From the NCBI RefSeq assembly GCF_014357575.1, contig NZ_JACONW010000028.1, positions 1 through 46,928 on the forward strand: a stretch of 46,928 bases of DNA, written 5' to 3'. The notes beneath the pieces were generated by a model. The model worked only from the letters and a program-made list of their open reading frames with translations. It ran no database searches and was not told where the DNA came from. The DNA is from Pseudomonas folii. GTDB taxonomy: Bacteria; Pseudomonadota; Gammaproteobacteria; Pseudomonadales; Pseudomonadaceae. Within the stretch, counting starts at the first letter, position 1, and each line of letters starts with the position of its first letter. Below are positions 1 to 8,570 of the stretch, one piece after another. The position numbers were made by a program, and so were the translations under genes.

Positions 1-1328
1 TACCGCGACAGATCCTCATCCTTGGCCAGTTCGCCAAGATGACTGTTCACGTATTCTGCATCGATGCGGATCGGCGCTGCATCCGGATCCGTCGCCAGAT
101 CACCGGCGCTGAACGACACTTCCTCAAGCAGACGCTCAAGCAAGGTGTGCAAGCGACGCGCACCGATGTTTTCGGTCTTCTCGTTGACCTGCCAGGCAAT
201 CTCGGCGAGACGCTTGATGCCGTCGGCTTCGAACGCGATGTTCAAGCCTTCGGTCTTCAGCAGTGCGCAGTATTGCTCGGTCAGGGACGCATGGGGTTCG
301 CTGAGAATACGCTCGAAGTCCTGCGGTGACAGTGCCTTGAGTTCAACGCGGATCGGCAGACGGCCTTGCAGCTCAGGCACCAGATCGCTCGGCTTGCTCA
401 AGTGGAAAGCGCCGGACGCAATGAACAGGATGTGGTCAGTCTTGACCATGCCCAGCTTGGTGTTGACCGTGCAGCCTTCGATCAGCGGCAGCAGGTCGCG
501 CTGGACGCCTTCACGGGACACATCGGCACCGCCCACATTGCCGCGCTTGGCGACCTTGTCGATTTCGTCAATGAACACGATGCCATGTTGCTCAACGGCT
601 TCCAGCGCTTTGGCCTTGAGTTCTTCCTCGTTGACGAGGCGGCCGGCTTCTTCTTCGCGCACCAGCTTGAACGCTTCCTTGACCTTGAGCTTGCGGCTCT
701 TTTTCTTGCCCTTGCCCATGTTGGCAAACAAGCTCTGCAGCTGGTTAGTCATTTCTTCCATGCCAGGTGGCGCGGAAATATCGACGCCAACGGCTTCGTT
801 GATTTCGATCTCGATTTCCTTGTCGTCCAACTGACCTTCACGCAGACGTTTGCGGAACAGCTGACGGGTGTTGGAATCGTTGCTCGGCGCGGCTTCTTCC
901 TGAAAACCCGTACGGGCAGGAGGCAGCAGGGCGTCGAGGATACGGTCTTCAGCAGCGTCTTCGGCGCGGTGACGAACCTTGATGATTTCCTGTTCGCGCA
1001 GCAGCTTGATCGCCGCGTCAGCCAGATCGCGAATGATCGACTCAACGTCGCGACCGACATAGCCGACCTCGGTGAATTTGGTCGCTTCGACCTTGATGAA
1101 CGGCGCGTTGGCCAGCTTGGCCAGACGACGGGCGATCTCGGTTTTACCGACACCAGTCGGGCCGATCATCAGGATGTTCTTGGGTGTGACTTCAACGCGC
1201 AGTTCTTCCGGCAATTGCATCCGGCGCCAGCGGTTACGCAGGGCGATGGCGACGGCGCGCTTGGCATCGTCCTGGCCGATGATATGGCGGTTCAGTTCAT
1301 GGACAATTTCACGGGGAGTCATTGACAT
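1..1328 (-). CDS. hslU: ATP-dependent protease ATPase subunit HslU (3' end cut by window edge)
   Basis: AAA+ unfoldase of the HslUV (ClpYQ) protease; it unfolds substrates and feeds them to the HslV peptidase in the cytoplasm. The protein starts [20 protein letters not shown]. The Walker A motif GPTGVGKT lies at residues 56-63, a charged I-domain at about 110-230, and the Walker B motif VFIDEIDK near 250. About 442 codons are visible; the reading runs off the edge at ...EDLSRY, so only the last few residues are missing compared with the usual 445-447. The ATG at 1328 is chosen because a GGAGGA lies 13 nt upstream; a second in-frame ATG two codons later is possible. It is the second gene of hslVU, 68 bp after hslV. 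Identification is very secure. Confidence 0.97.
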   Translation of the reverse strand, partial: MSMTPREIVHELNRHIIGQDDAKRAVAIALRNRWRRMQLPEELRVEVTPKNILMIGPTGVGKTEIARRLAKLANAPFIKVEATKFTEVGYVGRDVESIIRDLADAAIKLLREQEIIKVRHRAEDAAEDRILDALLPPARTGFQEEAAPSNDSNTRQLFRKRLREGQLDDKEIEIEINEAVGVDISAPPGMEEMTNQLQSLFANMGKGKKKSRKLKVKEAFKLVREEEAGRLVNEEELKAKALEAVEQHGIVFIDEIDKVAKRGNVGGADVSREGVQRDLLPLIEGCTVNTKLGMVKTDHILFIASGAFHLSKPSDLVPELQGRLPIRVELKALSPQDFERILSEPHASLTEQYCALLKTEGLNIAFEADGIKRLAEIAWQVNEKTENIGARRLHTLLERLLEEVSFSAGDLATDPDAAPIRIDAEYVNSHLGELAKDEDLSR

Positions 1329-1362
1329 GGTATTTGGCGGTCCTCCAGCTGATTCAAGGTCG

Positions 1363-1390
1363 ATATGGCCGCCGATTGCAGCGGCCATAT
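1363..1390 (-). other. Perfect 10-bp hairpin between hslV and hslU
   Basis: A perfect inverted repeat, ATATGGCCGC with GCGGCCATAT and an 8-nt loop, starts 6 bp after the hslV stop. No T-run follows, so it is not a typical intrinsic terminator. It could stabilise the hslV message or lower hslU expression relative to hslV; this role is inference. Confidence 0.6.
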
Positions 1391-1396
1391 TGAGGC

Positions 1397-1927
1397 TTAT
1401 TCAGCGAGGTCCTGCTCCTCAATGGTGATGTTGTGGTTAGTGAACACGCAGATATCGCCAGCGATATGTAGTGCGGTTTCGGCAATTTCACGCGCCGACA
1501 GATCGGTTTTTTGCAGCAGGGCGCGGGCAGCCGCCTGGGCGAAAGCACCGCCGGAACCCATGGCGATCAGACCGTCTTCGGGTTCAACGACGTCGCCGTT
1601 GCCGGTGATGATCAACGAAGCATCTTTATTGGCGACGGCCAGCATGGCCTCCAGACGGCTCAGGGAGCGGTCGGTCCGCCAGTCTTTGGCGAGTTCAACG
1701 GCGGCACGCACCAGATGACCTTGGTGCTTCTCAAGTTGCCCTTCAAAGCGTTCGAAAAGAGTGAACGCGTCGGCCGTAGCGCCAGCGAAACCGGCAATCA
1801 CTTCGCCGTGATACAGGCGACGCACTTTCTTGGCGTTGCCTTTCATGACGGTGTTGCCCAGAGAAACCTGGCCGTCGCCAGCCATGACGACTTTGCCGTG
1901 GCGGCGAACTGAAACGATGGTGGTCAA
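1397..1927 (-). CDS. hslV: ATP-dependent protease peptidase subunit HslV
   Basis: Proteasome-like threonine peptidase of HslUV. The TTG at 1927 is chosen as start because it gives LTTIVSVRR, so removal of the first residue exposes the catalytic Thr. It also gives 176 aa, the usual family length, and GGAGA lies about 8 nt upstream. An ATG at 1975 would add 16 residues, bury the catalytic Thr, and overlaps the -10 box of the heat-shock promoter, so it is rejected. Family residues are present: the AGDGQ segment with the active-site Asp, the GNAKK segment with a Lys, and the MGSGG segment. First gene of hslVU. Confidence 0.96.
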   Translation of the reverse strand: MTTIVSVRRHGKVVMAGDGQVSLGNTVMKGNAKKVRRLYHGEVIAGFAGATADAFTLFERFEGQLEKHQGHLVRAAVELAKDWRTDRSLSRLEAMLAVANKDASLIITGNGDVVEPEDGLIAMGSGGAFAQAAARALLQKTDLSAREIAETALHIAGDICVFTNHNITIEEQDLAE

Positions 1928-1973
1928 GGGAGAGTCTCCACACAGCGGGGCGAAAATGCCCTGGTGAAAACTC

Positions 1974-2000
1974 ATATGGGGGTGTGGAAGGGGATTTCAA
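1974..2000 (-). promoter_or_regulatory. Heat-shock (sigma-32/RpoH) promoter of hslVU
   Basis: Read on the minus strand, GGTTGAAA (core TTGAAA, 1995-2000) is followed by a 13-bp spacer and CCCCATAT (1974-1981). This matches the known RpoH consensus (CTTGAA, 13-15 bp, CCCCATnT) almost completely. Transcription would begin near 1967, leaving about 40 nt before the hslV TTG. It fits the known heat-shock control of hslVU in other bacteria. Confidence 0.8.
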
Positions 2001-2030
2001 CCACGGGGGATGAGTGGTTGGGCATTGCCG

Positions 2031-2138
2031 GTAGGAGCGCGCTTGCCCGCGATAAGGGCCGAAGGACCTTCAAACAATAGTGGGCCTCACTATTTCTACG
2101 ACTGCTTCGCAGCCGATCGCGGGCAAGCGCGCTCCTAC
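2031..2138. repeat. REPIN (inverted REP pair)
   Basis: Two 23-bp arms, GTAGGAGCGCGCTTGCCCGC and onward at 2031-2053 and its exact reverse complement at 2116-2138, flank about 62 bp of spacer. It lies between the hslVU promoter and the end of the SPOR gene. This is the GGAGCG...CTTGC...CGCG class of Pseudomonas REP. Confidence 0.85.
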
Positions 2139-2149
2139 CAATTGGGTAA

Positions 2150-2830
2150 TTATTTACTACGTTGCTGCAACAGCAAGTTACTAAAACCACCGCCCGCCAG
2201 TTGCTTCTGGGCAACGGTCAGTTGCTCACGGTTGCTGAACGGGCCGACCAGTACGCGGTACCAGGTTTCCTCTTTGACGGTGCCGGATTCCACGGCGGCG
2301 GTCTGGCCGAGCAGAATGATCTGAGCACGAACCTTGTCGGCGTCTTCTTTTTTGCGGAACGAGCCCGCTTGCAGGAAGAACTGCGTCACTGCAGCCGGTT
2401 TGACCACAGGCGGTGCCGGTGGCGGCGTCAGGCCGCTAAGTGCCGCTTGGGCGCGTGCGGTATCTATCTTCGCAGCCTGTTCAGGCGTGACCGGCGCAAC
2501 CACAGGTGGCGGAGTTTTCTCCGGCACGGCTTCGTTAGGCACGATGACTTCCGATTCCGGCAGCAGCGTGTAGAAGTCGTACTTGGGCTTCACAGGTGCT
2601 GTCGGGCTTGGCGGCGTCTTGTTCGCTTCAGCGATTTTCGCCGCCTTGGCGTCAGCCCGAACCCGCTTGATGTCATCGCCACCCGGTTCGAGCTTCATCA
2701 GGAAGACAACGAATGCACCGACGCTGAGGCCGATCGCCAGCCACAGCCATCCAGGAATCGGCTTCTTCGCGGGTGCCTGATAACGGCTGGCGCCGCGCTT
2801 GGGAGCAGGTTTCTTTTTCGCGGCAGCCAA
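2150..2830 (-). CDS. SPOR-domain (FtsN-like) inner-membrane protein
   Basis: Single-pass inner-membrane protein of 226 aa. A Lys/Arg/Ala/Pro-rich cytoplasmic tail (1-26) is followed by a membrane segment at about 27-45, a Pro-rich periplasmic linker, and a C-terminal SPOR domain at about 150-222 (FFLQAGSF at its start, WYRVLVGPF in the middle). SPOR domains bind denuded septal peptidoglycan, so a role in cell division or wall remodelling is likely. The start is TTG, one base after the argS stop, with GGAG about 11 nt upstream inside argS, so translation is probably coupled to argS. The same argS-SPOR-hslV order is conserved in pseudomonads. Whether it is a true FtsN orthologue is not settled by sequence alone. 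Confidence 0.88.
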   Translation of the reverse strand: MAAAKKKPAPKRGASRYQAPAKKPIPGWLWLAIGLSVGAFVVFLMKLEPGGDDIKRVRADAKAAKIAEANKTPPSPTAPVKPKYDFYTLLPESEVIVPNEAVPEKTPPPVVAPVTPEQAAKIDTARAQAALSGLTPPPAPPVVKPAAVTQFFLQAGSFRKKEDADKVRAQIILLGQTAAVESGTVKEETWYRVLVGPFSNREQLTVAQKQLAGGGFSNLLLQQRSK

Positions 2831-2831
2831 C

Positions 2832-4568
2832 TTACATACGCTCCAGTGTTTCCAGACCCAACAGTTGCAGGCCTTGCTTGAGGGTGCGGCCGGTCAATGC
2901 AGCAAGGCGCAAACGGCTCTGCTGTTGTTCGGCATTATCGGCAGCCAGGATAGGGCAGTTCTCGTAGAAGCTGGAGAACAACCCCGCTAGATCGTAGAGG
3001 TAAGCGCACAGAACGTGAGGCGTGCCCTTTTCGGAGACGTTGTTGAGGATTTCCCCAAACTGCGCCAGACGTGCAGCCAGCTCCTGCTCCTGTGGTGCCT
3101 CAAGGACGATCTGGCCCTTGCTGGCATCAAACGGCGTACCGAGTTTACGGAACACACCCGCAGCCCGTGTGTACGCATACAGCAGATAAGGCGCGGTATT
3201 ACCTTCGAAGCTGAGCATCTGGTCGAAGTTGAAGCTGTAATCGCTGGCCCGATGCTTGGACAGGTCGGCGTATTTCACCGCACTGATACCCACCGCCTGG
3301 GCAATGGTGCGCAGTTCGTCTTCAGGCAGCTCCGGGTTCTTTTCCTTCACCAGGGTGTAGGCGCGCTCCTTGGCTTCTTCGAGCAGGTCAATCAGCTTGA
3401 CCGTGCCGCCATCGCGGGTCTTGAACGGACGGCCATCGGCTCCGTTCATGGTGCCGAAGCCCATGTGTTCCAGTTGCATGCCTTCGTGAACGAAACCGGC
3501 GCGGCGCGCGACTTCGAAGACTTGCTGGAAGTGCAACGCCTGACGCTGGTCGACGAAATACAGCACACGATCAGCTTTGAGTACCTTGCTCCGGTAGCGC
3601 ATAGCCGCCAGGTCGGTGGTTGCGTACAGATAGCCGCCACCGGCCTTCTGCACGATGACCGGCAGCGGGGTGTCGTCTGCGGTGCGGAATTCTTCGAGGA
3701 ATACGCACTGTGCGCCGTTGCTCTCAACCAGCAGGCCGGTGGCTTTCAGATCGGCAACTACGTTAGCCAGATCGTCGTTGTAAGCACTCTCGCCCATCAC
3801 GTCTGCCGGGGTCAGTTTGACGTTCAGCAGGTCGTAGACTTTCTGGCAGTGCGACAACGAGATGTCTTTGAATTTTGCCCACAGGCTCAGGCATTCAGCG
3901 TCACCGGCCTGCAGTTTTACCACCAGCCCACGGGCGCGGTCGGCGAACTCTTCGGATTCGTCAAAACGTTTTTTCGCAGCACGGTAGAAGTCTTCCAGGT
4001 CCGACAACTCGTCGCTGGTGGCTGGCTGCTCTTGCAGGTAAGCCAACAGCATGCCGAATTGCGTACCCCAGTCGCCCACGTGGTTCTGGCGGATGACGGT
4101 GTCGCCCAGAAACTCCAGAACGCTGGCAACGCCGTCGCCGATGATGGTCGAGCGCAAGTGGCCAACGTGCATTTCCTTGGCCAGGTTCGGAGCCGACAGG
4201 TCGACTACCGTGCGCTGTGCAGGGCCGTTTTTGCGGACGGACAGTTGGGCATCGGCGAGGGCGGCATCAAGACGCGCGGCCAAAGCCTGAGTGTTCTGGA
4301 AGAAATTCAGGAAGCCCGGACCGGCGATTTCCACCTTGCTGATCTGCTCGTCGGCAGGCAGTGCAGCGATCAGCTTTTCAGCCAGATCACGGGGCTTCAT
4401 GCCGGCTGGCTTGGCCAGCATCATGGCGATATTGCTGGCGAAGTCGCCGTGGGTCTTGTCCTTGGCATTCTCCACCTGAATCGCTGGCGACAGGCCTTCT
4501 GGCAAGACGCCCTCGGTGACGAGTTGGCTCAGGGCTTGTTGGATCAGCTGGCGAATGGTGTCTTTCAT
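2832..4568 (-). CDS. argS: Arginyl-tRNA synthetase
   Basis: Class I aminoacyl-tRNA synthetase that charges tRNA-Arg; 578 aa, close to the usual 577-587. The N-terminal additive domain (about 1-115) precedes the Rossmann catalytic core with the HIGH-type motif HVGH at 134-137 and [11 protein letters not shown] after it. FKTRDG near 382 stands at the KMSKS position, a replacement typical of ArgS. The helical anticodon-binding domain ends ...LETLERM. The ATG at 4568 ([13 protein letters not shown]) is preceded by AAAGAGAGC and fits the family N-terminus; the open frame extends upstream only through non-conserved sequence. Confidence 0.97.
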   Translation of the reverse strand: MKDTIRQLIQQALSQLVTEGVLPEGLSPAIQVENAKDKTHGDFASNIAMMLAKPAGMKPRDLAEKLIAALPADEQISKVEIAGPGFLNFFQNTQALAARLDAALADAQLSVRKNGPAQRTVVDLSAPNLAKEMHVGHLRSTIIGDGVASVLEFLGDTVIRQNHVGDWGTQFGMLLAYLQEQPATSDELSDLEDFYRAAKKRFDESEEFADRARGLVVKLQAGDAECLSLWAKFKDISLSHCQKVYDLLNVKLTPADVMGESAYNDDLANVVADLKATGLLVESNGAQCVFLEEFRTADDTPLPVIVQKAGGGYLYATTDLAAMRYRSKVLKADRVLYFVDQRQALHFQQVFEVARRAGFVHEGMQLEHMGFGTMNGADGRPFKTRDGGTVKLIDLLEEAKERAYTLVKEKNPELPEDELRTIAQAVGISAVKYADLSKHRASDYSFNFDQMLSFEGNTAPYLLYAYTRAAGVFRKLGTPFDASKGQIVLEAPQEQELAARLAQFGEILNNVSEKGTPHVLCAYLYDLAGLFSSFYENCPILAADNAEQQQSRLRLAALTGRTLKQGLQLLGLETLERM

Positions 4569-4688
4569 GGTGCTCTCTTTCGACCGCAAGCGCGGCGGCG
4601 CCTGGATGCGCGGGTGGAAAAACTGGGCATTATCCGTTGCCGGAGCCACCTTGCCAACCGCGTTGGATGTGCGGTTGTAAATTACGGT

Positions 4689-4783
4689 CTGTTGGAGCGA
4701 GGCTTGCCCGCGAAGGGGTCGGCACATTCAATAAATCTTCGCCAGCTTGATATCGCCTTCGCGGGCAAGCCTCGCTCCAACAG
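4689..4783. repeat. REPIN between priA and argS
   Basis: Perfect 28-bp arms (4689-4716 and 4756-4783) of the type TTGGAGCGAGGCTTGCCCGC flank a 39-bp spacer. It lies in the gap between the priA stop and the argS start, both genes being on the minus strand. Confidence 0.88.
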
Positions 4784-4832
4784 AAAAGCATTTCAACCCA
4801 TCGGGTTAAATTTCTTAACGCCGGTGTCAGGG

Positions 4833-7052
4833 CTAATACAAATCCACCGGATCCACATCCAACGACCACCTGACCTGCCTGCCACTCGGCATCTGTTCCA
4901 GGGCCAGCAGCCAGGAAGCAAGCAGCCGATGCAGTGGCGCTCGGGCGCTGGATTGCAGCAACAATTGGGCTCGATACCGACCGGCGCGGCGCTCCATCGG
5001 GGCCGGGACCGGGCCGAGCAGTTCAATGCCGCCCAGATTCATGTCGTTCAACAGTTGCTCGGCAACCGAGCAGGCTTCATCAAGGAACCCTTCGGCCTGA
5101 CCCGGTTTATGCGCTTCGGCCCGTAACAGTGCCAGATGCGCAAAAGGCGGCAAGCCCGCCGCGCGACGTTCGCTCAGGGCTTGCTCGGCGAAGGCGAAGT
5201 AACCTTGTTCGGTGAGCTGAATCAGCAGCGGGTGATCCGCCAGATGCGTCTGGATAATTACCCGGCCTGGCTCTTCAGCTCGTCCGGCCCGCCCGGCTAC
5301 CTGTACGATCAACTGCGCCATGCGCTCGCTGGCGCGGAAGTCTCCGGAAAACAGGCCGCCGTCGGCATCCAGAATCGACACCAGCGTTACACGCGGGAAA
5401 TGGTGCCCTTTGGCGAGCATCTGCGTGCCCACCAGAATGCACGGCTGGCCGCGCTGGATAGTTGCGAACAGTTGATTCATCGCGTCTTTACGCGAGGTGC
5501 TGTCGCGATCAACCCGCAATACGGGGTAATCCGGAAACAGAATGGCCAGACGCTCTTCGGCGCGCTCGGTGCCTGCGCCAACCGGACGCAAATCCACCTT
5601 GCCGCAGGACGGGCACTGGCGCGGTACGCGTTCGACGTGGCCGCAGTGGTGACAGCGCAGTTCGCCGGAGCGCTGATGCACGGTCATCCGCGCATCACAC
5701 CGCGGGCAGCCCGACAGCCAGCCGCAATCGTGGCAGAGCAGCGTCGGCGCAAAGCCACGTCGGTTCAGAAACACCAGTACTTGCTGACCCGCTGCGAGGG
5801 TCTGGCCGATGGCTTGTTGCATCGGTCCGGAGATACCGCTGTCCAGTGGACGGCTTTTGACGTCCAGACGCATGAATTTCGGTTGTTGCGCACCGCCCGC
5901 CCGCTGGTTAAGGCGCAACAGGCCGTAACGGCCGGTGTAGGCGTTGTGCAGGCTTTCCAGCGAAGGCGTGGCCGAGCCGAGCACAATGGGGATGTTTTCC
6001 TGGCGCGCGCGCACTAAAGCCAGATCCCGGGCGTGATAACGCAGGCCTTCCTGCTGTTTATAGGAGCCGTCGTGCTCTTCGTCGATGATGATCAGGCCGG
6101 GATTCTTCATCGGCGTGAACAGCGCCGAACGGGTGCCAATAATAATGTCGGCCTCGCCATCCCGCGCTGCCAGCCAGGCATCCAGCCGATCGCGATCATT
6201 GACCGCCGAATGCAGCAAGGCGATGCGTGCATTGAAGCGCTGCTCGAAGCGCGCCAGAGTTTGCGGCCCGAGGTTGATTTCCGGGATCAGTACCAGCGCC
6301 TGTTTACCGGCTTCCAGCGTTTCGCGGATCAACTGCAAATAGACTTCGGTTTTGCCGCTGCCGGTAACGCCCGCCAGCAGAAACGCGTGAAAGCTGCCGA
6401 ACCCGGCGCGAATCGCCTCGCAGGCCGCGCGTTGCTCAGTATTGAGTGGCAGTTCTGGCTGGGCCAGCCAATGCTCATGACGCGCTGAAGGGGCATGGCT
6501 GCGCACTTCAACCTGCACCAACTCTTTAGCCAGCAGCAAATTGAGGCTTTCTTTATTCAGCATCAGCTTGCTCAGCAACTGATGCGCAACACCGTGGGGA
6601 TGCTGGGCGAGCGTGGTCAGTGCTTCAAGCTGCTTGGGTGCCCGGGCGATGCGCGGGTCATCGACGCTGGCATTCGGCGCAACCTGCCAGAAGCGTTCCT
6701 GGCGCGATTCGGCCGGTTCGCCTTGGCGCAGCAGTACGGGCAGCGCCCAGCTCAAGGTATCGCCGAGACTGTGCTGATAATACTGAGAGGTCCACAGGCA
6801 CAGTTTGAACAGCGCGGGCGGCAGGGGCGCCTGTTCATCGAGCAGGGCGATGGCGGGCTTGAGTTTGTCTGCGGGTACTTCGCTGTGATCGGCGATCTCG
6901 ATCAGGATGCCGATCATCTCCCGACGGCCGAATGGCACACGCAAGCGCATGCCCGGCTGCAAGGCGCTGCGCAGCACCCCGGCGGGCGCCCGGTAGTCGA
7001 ACAGGCGCCGCAGTGGCGAAGGCAGGGCAAGGCGCAGAATGGCGTCGGGCAC
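4833..7052 (-). CDS. priA: Primosomal replication protein N' (PriA helicase)
   Basis: Superfamily 2 DNA helicase that recognises stalled forks and D-loops and reloads the replisome. At 739 aa it is normal length. An N-terminal 3'-end-binding domain is followed by Walker A GVTGSGKTE at about 228-236 and the DEAH-box variant DEEH near 325. Eight zinc-binding cysteines (CHDC, CPRC, CHHC, CPSC) fall at about 437-490. The start is GTG (MPDAILRLALPSPL), with AGGG about 9 nt upstream; no nearer in-frame ATG fits the family. It is divergent from rpmE, as in other pseudomonads. Confidence 0.97.
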   Translation of the reverse strand: MPDAILRLALPSPLRRLFDYRAPAGVLRSALQPGMRLRVPFGRREMIGILIEIADHSEVPADKLKPAIALLDEQAPLPPALFKLCLWTSQYYQHSLGDTLSWALPVLLRQGEPAESRQERFWQVAPNASVDDPRIARAPKQLEALTTLAQHPHGVAHQLLSKLMLNKESLNLLLAKELVQVEVRSHAPSARHEHWLAQPELPLNTEQRAACEAIRAGFGSFHAFLLAGVTGSGKTEVYLQLIRETLEAGKQALVLIPEINLGPQTLARFEQRFNARIALLHSAVNDRDRLDAWLAARDGEADIIIGTRSALFTPMKNPGLIIIDEEHDGSYKQQEGLRYHARDLALVRARQENIPIVLGSATPSLESLHNAYTGRYGLLRLNQRAGGAQQPKFMRLDVKSRPLDSGISGPMQQAIGQTLAAGQQVLVFLNRRGFAPTLLCHDCGWLSGCPRCDARMTVHQRSGELRCHHCGHVERVPRQCPSCGKVDLRPVGAGTERAEERLAILFPDYPVLRVDRDSTSRKDAMNQLFATIQRGQPCILVGTQMLAKGHHFPRVTLVSILDADGGLFSGDFRASERMAQLIVQVAGRAGRAEEPGRVIIQTHLADHPLLIQLTEQGYFAFAEQALSERRAAGLPPFAHLALLRAEAHKPGQAEGFLDEACSVAEQLLNDMNLGGIELLGPVPAPMERRAGRYRAQLLLQSSARAPLHRLLASWLLALEQMPSGRQVRWSLDVDPVDLY

Positions 7053-7120
7053 GCGGGGTTTCCCTGTTACGGTATGTGACGGATGCGCGATCTTAGCAGA
7101 CGACCGGCGTAAAGCCCCGC

Positions 7121-7148
7121 TTGCGTGATCTGGATTGTCTGGTAATAT
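7121..7148 (+). promoter_or_regulatory. Putative sigma-70 promoter of rpmE
   Basis: TTGCGT (7121-7126), a 16-bp spacer and TAATAT (7143-7148), the -10 preceded by an extended TGg. It would give a leader of roughly 65 nt before rpmE. The match is moderate. Confidence 0.4.
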
Positions 7149-7218
7149 TCGCGGCCTATTTACGTGCGGTATTCGACAATAGTGTTGGATGGCGGCACGC
7201 TAGCCCGAGGAAGTACCG

Positions 7219-7452
7219 ATGAAAGCTGATATCCATCCAGTTTACGAAGCCATTGACGCTACTTGCAGCTGCGGCAATGTCATCAAGACCCGTTCGACTC
7301 TCGCCAAGCCTCTGAGCCTGGACGTTTGCAACGAGTGCCACCCGTTCTACACCGGCAAGCAGAAGACTCTTGACGTTGGCGGCCGTGTTGACAAGTTCAA
7401 GTCGCGCTTCGGTGCGTTCGGTGCTACCAAAGCTCCTGCTGCTGCAGAGTAA
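7219..7452 (+). CDS. rpmE: 50S ribosomal protein L31, zinc-binding form
   Basis: Ribosomal protein L31, 77 aa, which helps bridge the 50S and 30S subunits. It is the zinc-binding (C+) form: Cys16, Cys18, Cys37 and Cys40 make the metal site (CSC and CNEC). GAGGAAG lies about 5 nt before the ATG. A strong terminator follows at 7497-7526, already inside the next reading frame, so rpmE probably ends its own transcript. The zinc-free paralogue, if present, is outside the window. Confidence 0.97.
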   Translation: MKADIHPVYEAIDATCSCGNVIKTRSTLAKPLSLDVCNECHPFYTGKQKTLDVGGRVDKFKSRFGAFGATKAPAAAE

Positions 7453-7454
7453 GG

Positions 7455-8279
7455 TTGGCCGATCTGGAAAATCCAACGGGTTTCTCCAGGCTGCTTAAAA
7501 AGGCGTCCCTTGTGGGCGCCTTTTTTGTGGCCGCGATTTGGTTGCCTGCCGCTCAGGCTCTTTGCCCTGCGCCATCTTCGCTCCCGATTGTTCAGGTCGA
7601 GCGTGTGGTCGATGGCGACACCCTGCGCCTCAAAGATGGCCGCAATGTGCGCATGATCGGCCTCAATACTCCCGAGACGGGCAAGAAAGGTCGTGCCGCC
7701 GAGCCATTTGCCGAGGCTGCCAAACGCCGCTTGCAAGCGCTGGTGGATGAGAGCAATGCCACCGTCAGTTTGCGGATCGGCGAGCAGGGCAAGGACCGTT
7801 ACGGTCGTGTGCTGGCTAATGTCTACAGTCGCGACGGTGCGAATCTGGAAGCGCAGTTACTGAGCGAGGGCCTGGGTTATCTGGTCGCGGTATCGCCGAA
7901 TGTGGCGTTGGTGGACTGTCAGCAAGCGGCTGAGCTTACTGCGCGTAAGGCTGGCCTCGGCCTGTGGCGTAATTCCCCGGTGCAATCGGCTGGTCAGATC
8001 GATAAGGGCGGTTTTGCGCTGGTCTCTAGTCAGGTCACGGGTGTGCAGCGCAATGGGGGTGGCCTCTGGATTGAGCTGCAGGGCTCGCTGGTGCTGCGTA
8101 TCGCACCTGATCTGGTCAGCCAGTTCGATGTAAAGCAGCTGAGTCGCATGAAAGGGCAGCGCATCGAGGCGCGTGGCTGGGTCGTTGATCGCTCCCGACG
8201 GGGTGGCCTCAAGGAGGGGCAGGCACGGTGGATGATGCCCATTACTCATCCGGCGATGCTTGATTCATCGACCCCATGA
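7455..8279 (+). CDS. Secreted thermonuclease-like (SNase-fold) protein
   Basis: Staphylococcal-nuclease-like OB-fold protein, 274 aa from a TTG placed 2 nt after the rpmE stop. The N-terminus looks like a signal peptide: LLKK, then a hydrophobic stretch, then PAAQA. SNase signatures follow: VVDGDTLRL, VRMIGLNTPE (Arg and catalytic Glu) and GKDRYGRVLA (second catalytic Arg). A C-terminal region of about 100 residues resembles an extra OB-like domain. A periplasmic or extracellular nuclease is likely but unproven. The start is uncertain: TTG 7455 retains the positively charged leader, while GTG 7512 would leave a very short one. The rpmE terminator overlaps codons 15-24, which should lower transcription from the rpmE side. 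Confidence 0.85.
   Translation: MADLENPTGFSRLLKKASLVGAFFVAAIWLPAAQALCPAPSSLPIVQVERVVDGDTLRLKDGRNVRMIGLNTPETGKKGRAAEPFAEAAKRRLQALVDESNATVSLRIGEQGKDRYGRVLANVYSRDGANLEAQLLSEGLGYLVAVSPNVALVDCQQAAELTARKAGLGLWRNSPVQSAGQIDKGGFALVSSQVTGVQRNGGGLWIELQGSLVLRIAPDLVSQFDVKQLSRMKGQRIEARGWVVDRSRRGGLKEGQARWMMPITHPAMLDSSTP
7497..7526 (+). terminator. Intrinsic terminator of rpmE, inside the nuclease gene
   Basis: AAAAAGGCG (7497-7505), one bulged T, CCC, loop TTGT, GGG, then CGCCTTTTTT. The stem has 12 pairs and ends in a run of six T. It lies 45 bp after the rpmE stop and within the start of the downstream coding frame. Confidence 0.85.
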
Positions 8280-8346
8280 CACACCGATCTGTAGGGGCGC
8301 GCTTCCATCAAACAACACGCAAACTAATGGATTGGAATGCATTTTC

Positions 8347-8418
8347 TGTAGGAGCTGCCGAAGGCTGCGAAGCGTTTATCCTGACACACCCCAATCGCAG
8401 CCTTCGGCAGCTCCTACA
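8347..8418. repeat. REPIN, GCTGCCGAAGGCTGC type
   Basis: Perfect 24-bp arms at 8347-8370 and 8395-8418, with the core GGAGCTGCCGAAGGCTGCGA and its reverse complement. They lie in the gap between the nuclease and the malic enzyme gene. Apart from this pair and weak promoter-like sequence, the 291-bp gap (8280-8570) shows nothing recognisable. Confidence 0.88.
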
Positions 8419-8570
8419 AACTAGTTGCCCTGATGCAACTCCTCCGCTCTAAGCGTAAAGTCTAACTTCCCGCCTATTGACAGTAGTGACTGGCCAGTCT
8501 TGTTAGGACTTTGCATCTTGCGTATCCTCGGCGGTCCGTCTTCCCACAGTAAAAAAAGCGGAATGCCCAC

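Noticed and set aside
1928..1975. ATG 16 codons upstream as the hslV start
   Set aside because: It would mask the catalytic Thr and lies inside the heat-shock promoter -10 box.
2031..2138. REPINs as CRISPR repeats or small RNA genes
   Set aside because: They are paired inverted palindromes of known Pseudomonas types scattered singly between genes, not regularly spaced direct repeats.
8477..8506. TTGACA upstream of the malic enzyme gene as a promoter
   Set aside because: The -35 is perfect, but no acceptable -10 occurs 16-18 bp downstream.
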